DNA from: Elusimicrobiota bacterium
GTDB lineage: Bacteria > Elusimicrobiota > Elusimicrobia > UBA1565 > JACRDR01
NCBI GenBank assembly: GCA_016194745.1
Contig: JACQBA010000016.1
Span: 62,001 to 126,000, forward strand
Length of the DNA: 64,000 nucleotides
Direction of reading: 5' to 3'
The notes under the pieces were generated by a model, which made no database searches, had not been told where the DNA came from, and was given only the letters and a program-made list of their open reading frames with translations. The position numbers were made by a program, and so were the translations under genes. Below, in pieces: positions 63,633 through 64,000 of the stretch. The number at the start of each line of letters is the position of its first letter. Positions within the stretch are counted from its first letter, which is position 1.

Positions 63633-64000
63633 TCGTTCTTGCGGATCGGGGATAATCGTTTTTCCGGCATCTTCACCACATAGGTGGTTTCCTTTTCCCG
63701 GATATGGCAGCGATTGCAGGCCATGCGCAGTTTGGCGAAGGCGGCCTCGACCTCCGCGGGATTCTTCCTCTTGAGGACTTCTCGGAAGGCCGGGAAGTCC
63801 TCCTCCAAGAAATAGCGGGCGGAGGCCGCGCGGTGGGGCCGGCGCTCGATGCCTTGCCGGACGACTTCGTCGATCATCTTCGCGTGCCGCTCGGCAACCG
63901 GCCAGTTCCCTTCCTTTCCCGCGAAATAGAGCTCGGTATAGCGATACCCCACCTCGGCCATCGCCCTAGGGAAGCCTCCCGTATGCAGCCTAAGCTGCTT
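63629..64000 (-). CDS. CxxCH (cytochrome c-like) protein, 5' end outside the window
   Basis: At least 123 residues; the frame is open to the window edge, so the N-terminus is missing. The segment GYRYTELYFAGKEGNWPVAERHA and the late haem-c motif CNRCH resemble small exported c-type cytochrome-like proteins. It is translationally coupled to the propeller gene (overlapping TGA/ATG). The pair echoes the CxxCH-propeller fusion at 42.4-44.1 kb. Confidence 0.7.
   Translation of the reverse strand, partial: KQLRLHTGGFPRAMAEVGYRYTELYFAGKEGNWPVAERHAKMIDEVVRQGIERRPHRAASARYFLEEDFPAFREVLKRKNPAEVEAAFAKLRMACNRCHIREKETTYVVKMPEKRLSPIRKND

Overview
The window is about 64 kb of dense, high-GC bacterial chromosome with no rRNA, tRNA, CRISPR array or insertion sequence that I could find. 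The housekeeping genes (nadK, recN, gltX, polA, coaE, rho) are intact. They are mixed with orphan CheY-like receivers and large Ala/Pro/Gly-rich exported proteins of unknown function. The lineage is an inference: the mix would fit a free-living Elusimicrobiota-like or related deep-branching Gram-negative group, but only a marker-gene tree (RecN, PolA, Rho, GltX) would settle it. Promoters are easy to read. Many genes have a TTGACA-like box, a 17-bp spacer and a TAnnnT box. In at least five genes the -10 box ends only 7-8 nt before the ATG, which points to leaderless mRNAs.

Layout. 1-8.7 kb: end of a membrane protein, a cystathionine gamma-synthase family enzyme, a Gly-rich anchored protein, a coiled-coil/membrane/beta-propeller protein, nadK and recN. 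8.7-15 kb: gltX, an exported M3-like metallopeptidase, and a three-gene protein-bound cysteine biosynthesis operon (CysM, JAMM protease, and a CysO-MoeB-rhodanese fusion) behind a 27-bp palindromic operator. 15-17.6 kb: an NRAMP-related metal transporter coupled to a soluble PRC-barrel/MgtE_N/CBS protein that looks like a detached magnesium sensor. 17.8-30.7 kb: an unknown exported protein, two receivers, a TlpA-like lipoprotein, polA-rhomboid-coaE-rho, a GT-C-like membrane protein, a LysM/M23 peptidase and an acyl-CoA carboxylase carboxyltransferase.

30.7-62.5 kb looks like one secondary-metabolite locus. It holds a putative methyltransferase and a divergent Sfp-type phosphopantetheinyl transferase, an isocitrate/isopropylmalate-type dehydrogenase, two orphan LivK-like binding proteins around a sensor kinase and an FAD monooxygenase, a SyrP-like Fe(II)/2-oxoglutarate oxygenase, two exported propeller proteins (one with a haem-c motif), two giant PKS-NRPS hybrids, a free-standing acyl-AMP ligase, a small membrane protein with an HTTM/gamma-carboxylase-like partner, a CrtI-like oxidoreductase and an MFS exporter.

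The two megasynthases are unusual. The first (AT-DH-ACP-C-A-PCP) begins without a KS, its DH has lost the catalytic His, and its A domain carries a glycine-type code. The second (KS-AT-ACP-C-A remnant-PCP-E) has Ser in place of the KS catalytic Cys, an AT without its GQGxQ motif, only the last ~100 residues of an A domain, and an epimerisation domain at its end. Neither has a thioesterase. The minimal product logic is acyl/malonyl-derived units plus Gly plus an amino acid loaded in trans, then oxidation, possible methylation and export. The window ends in an opposite-strand operon of a CxxCH protein (cut by the edge) and a lactonase-family propeller.
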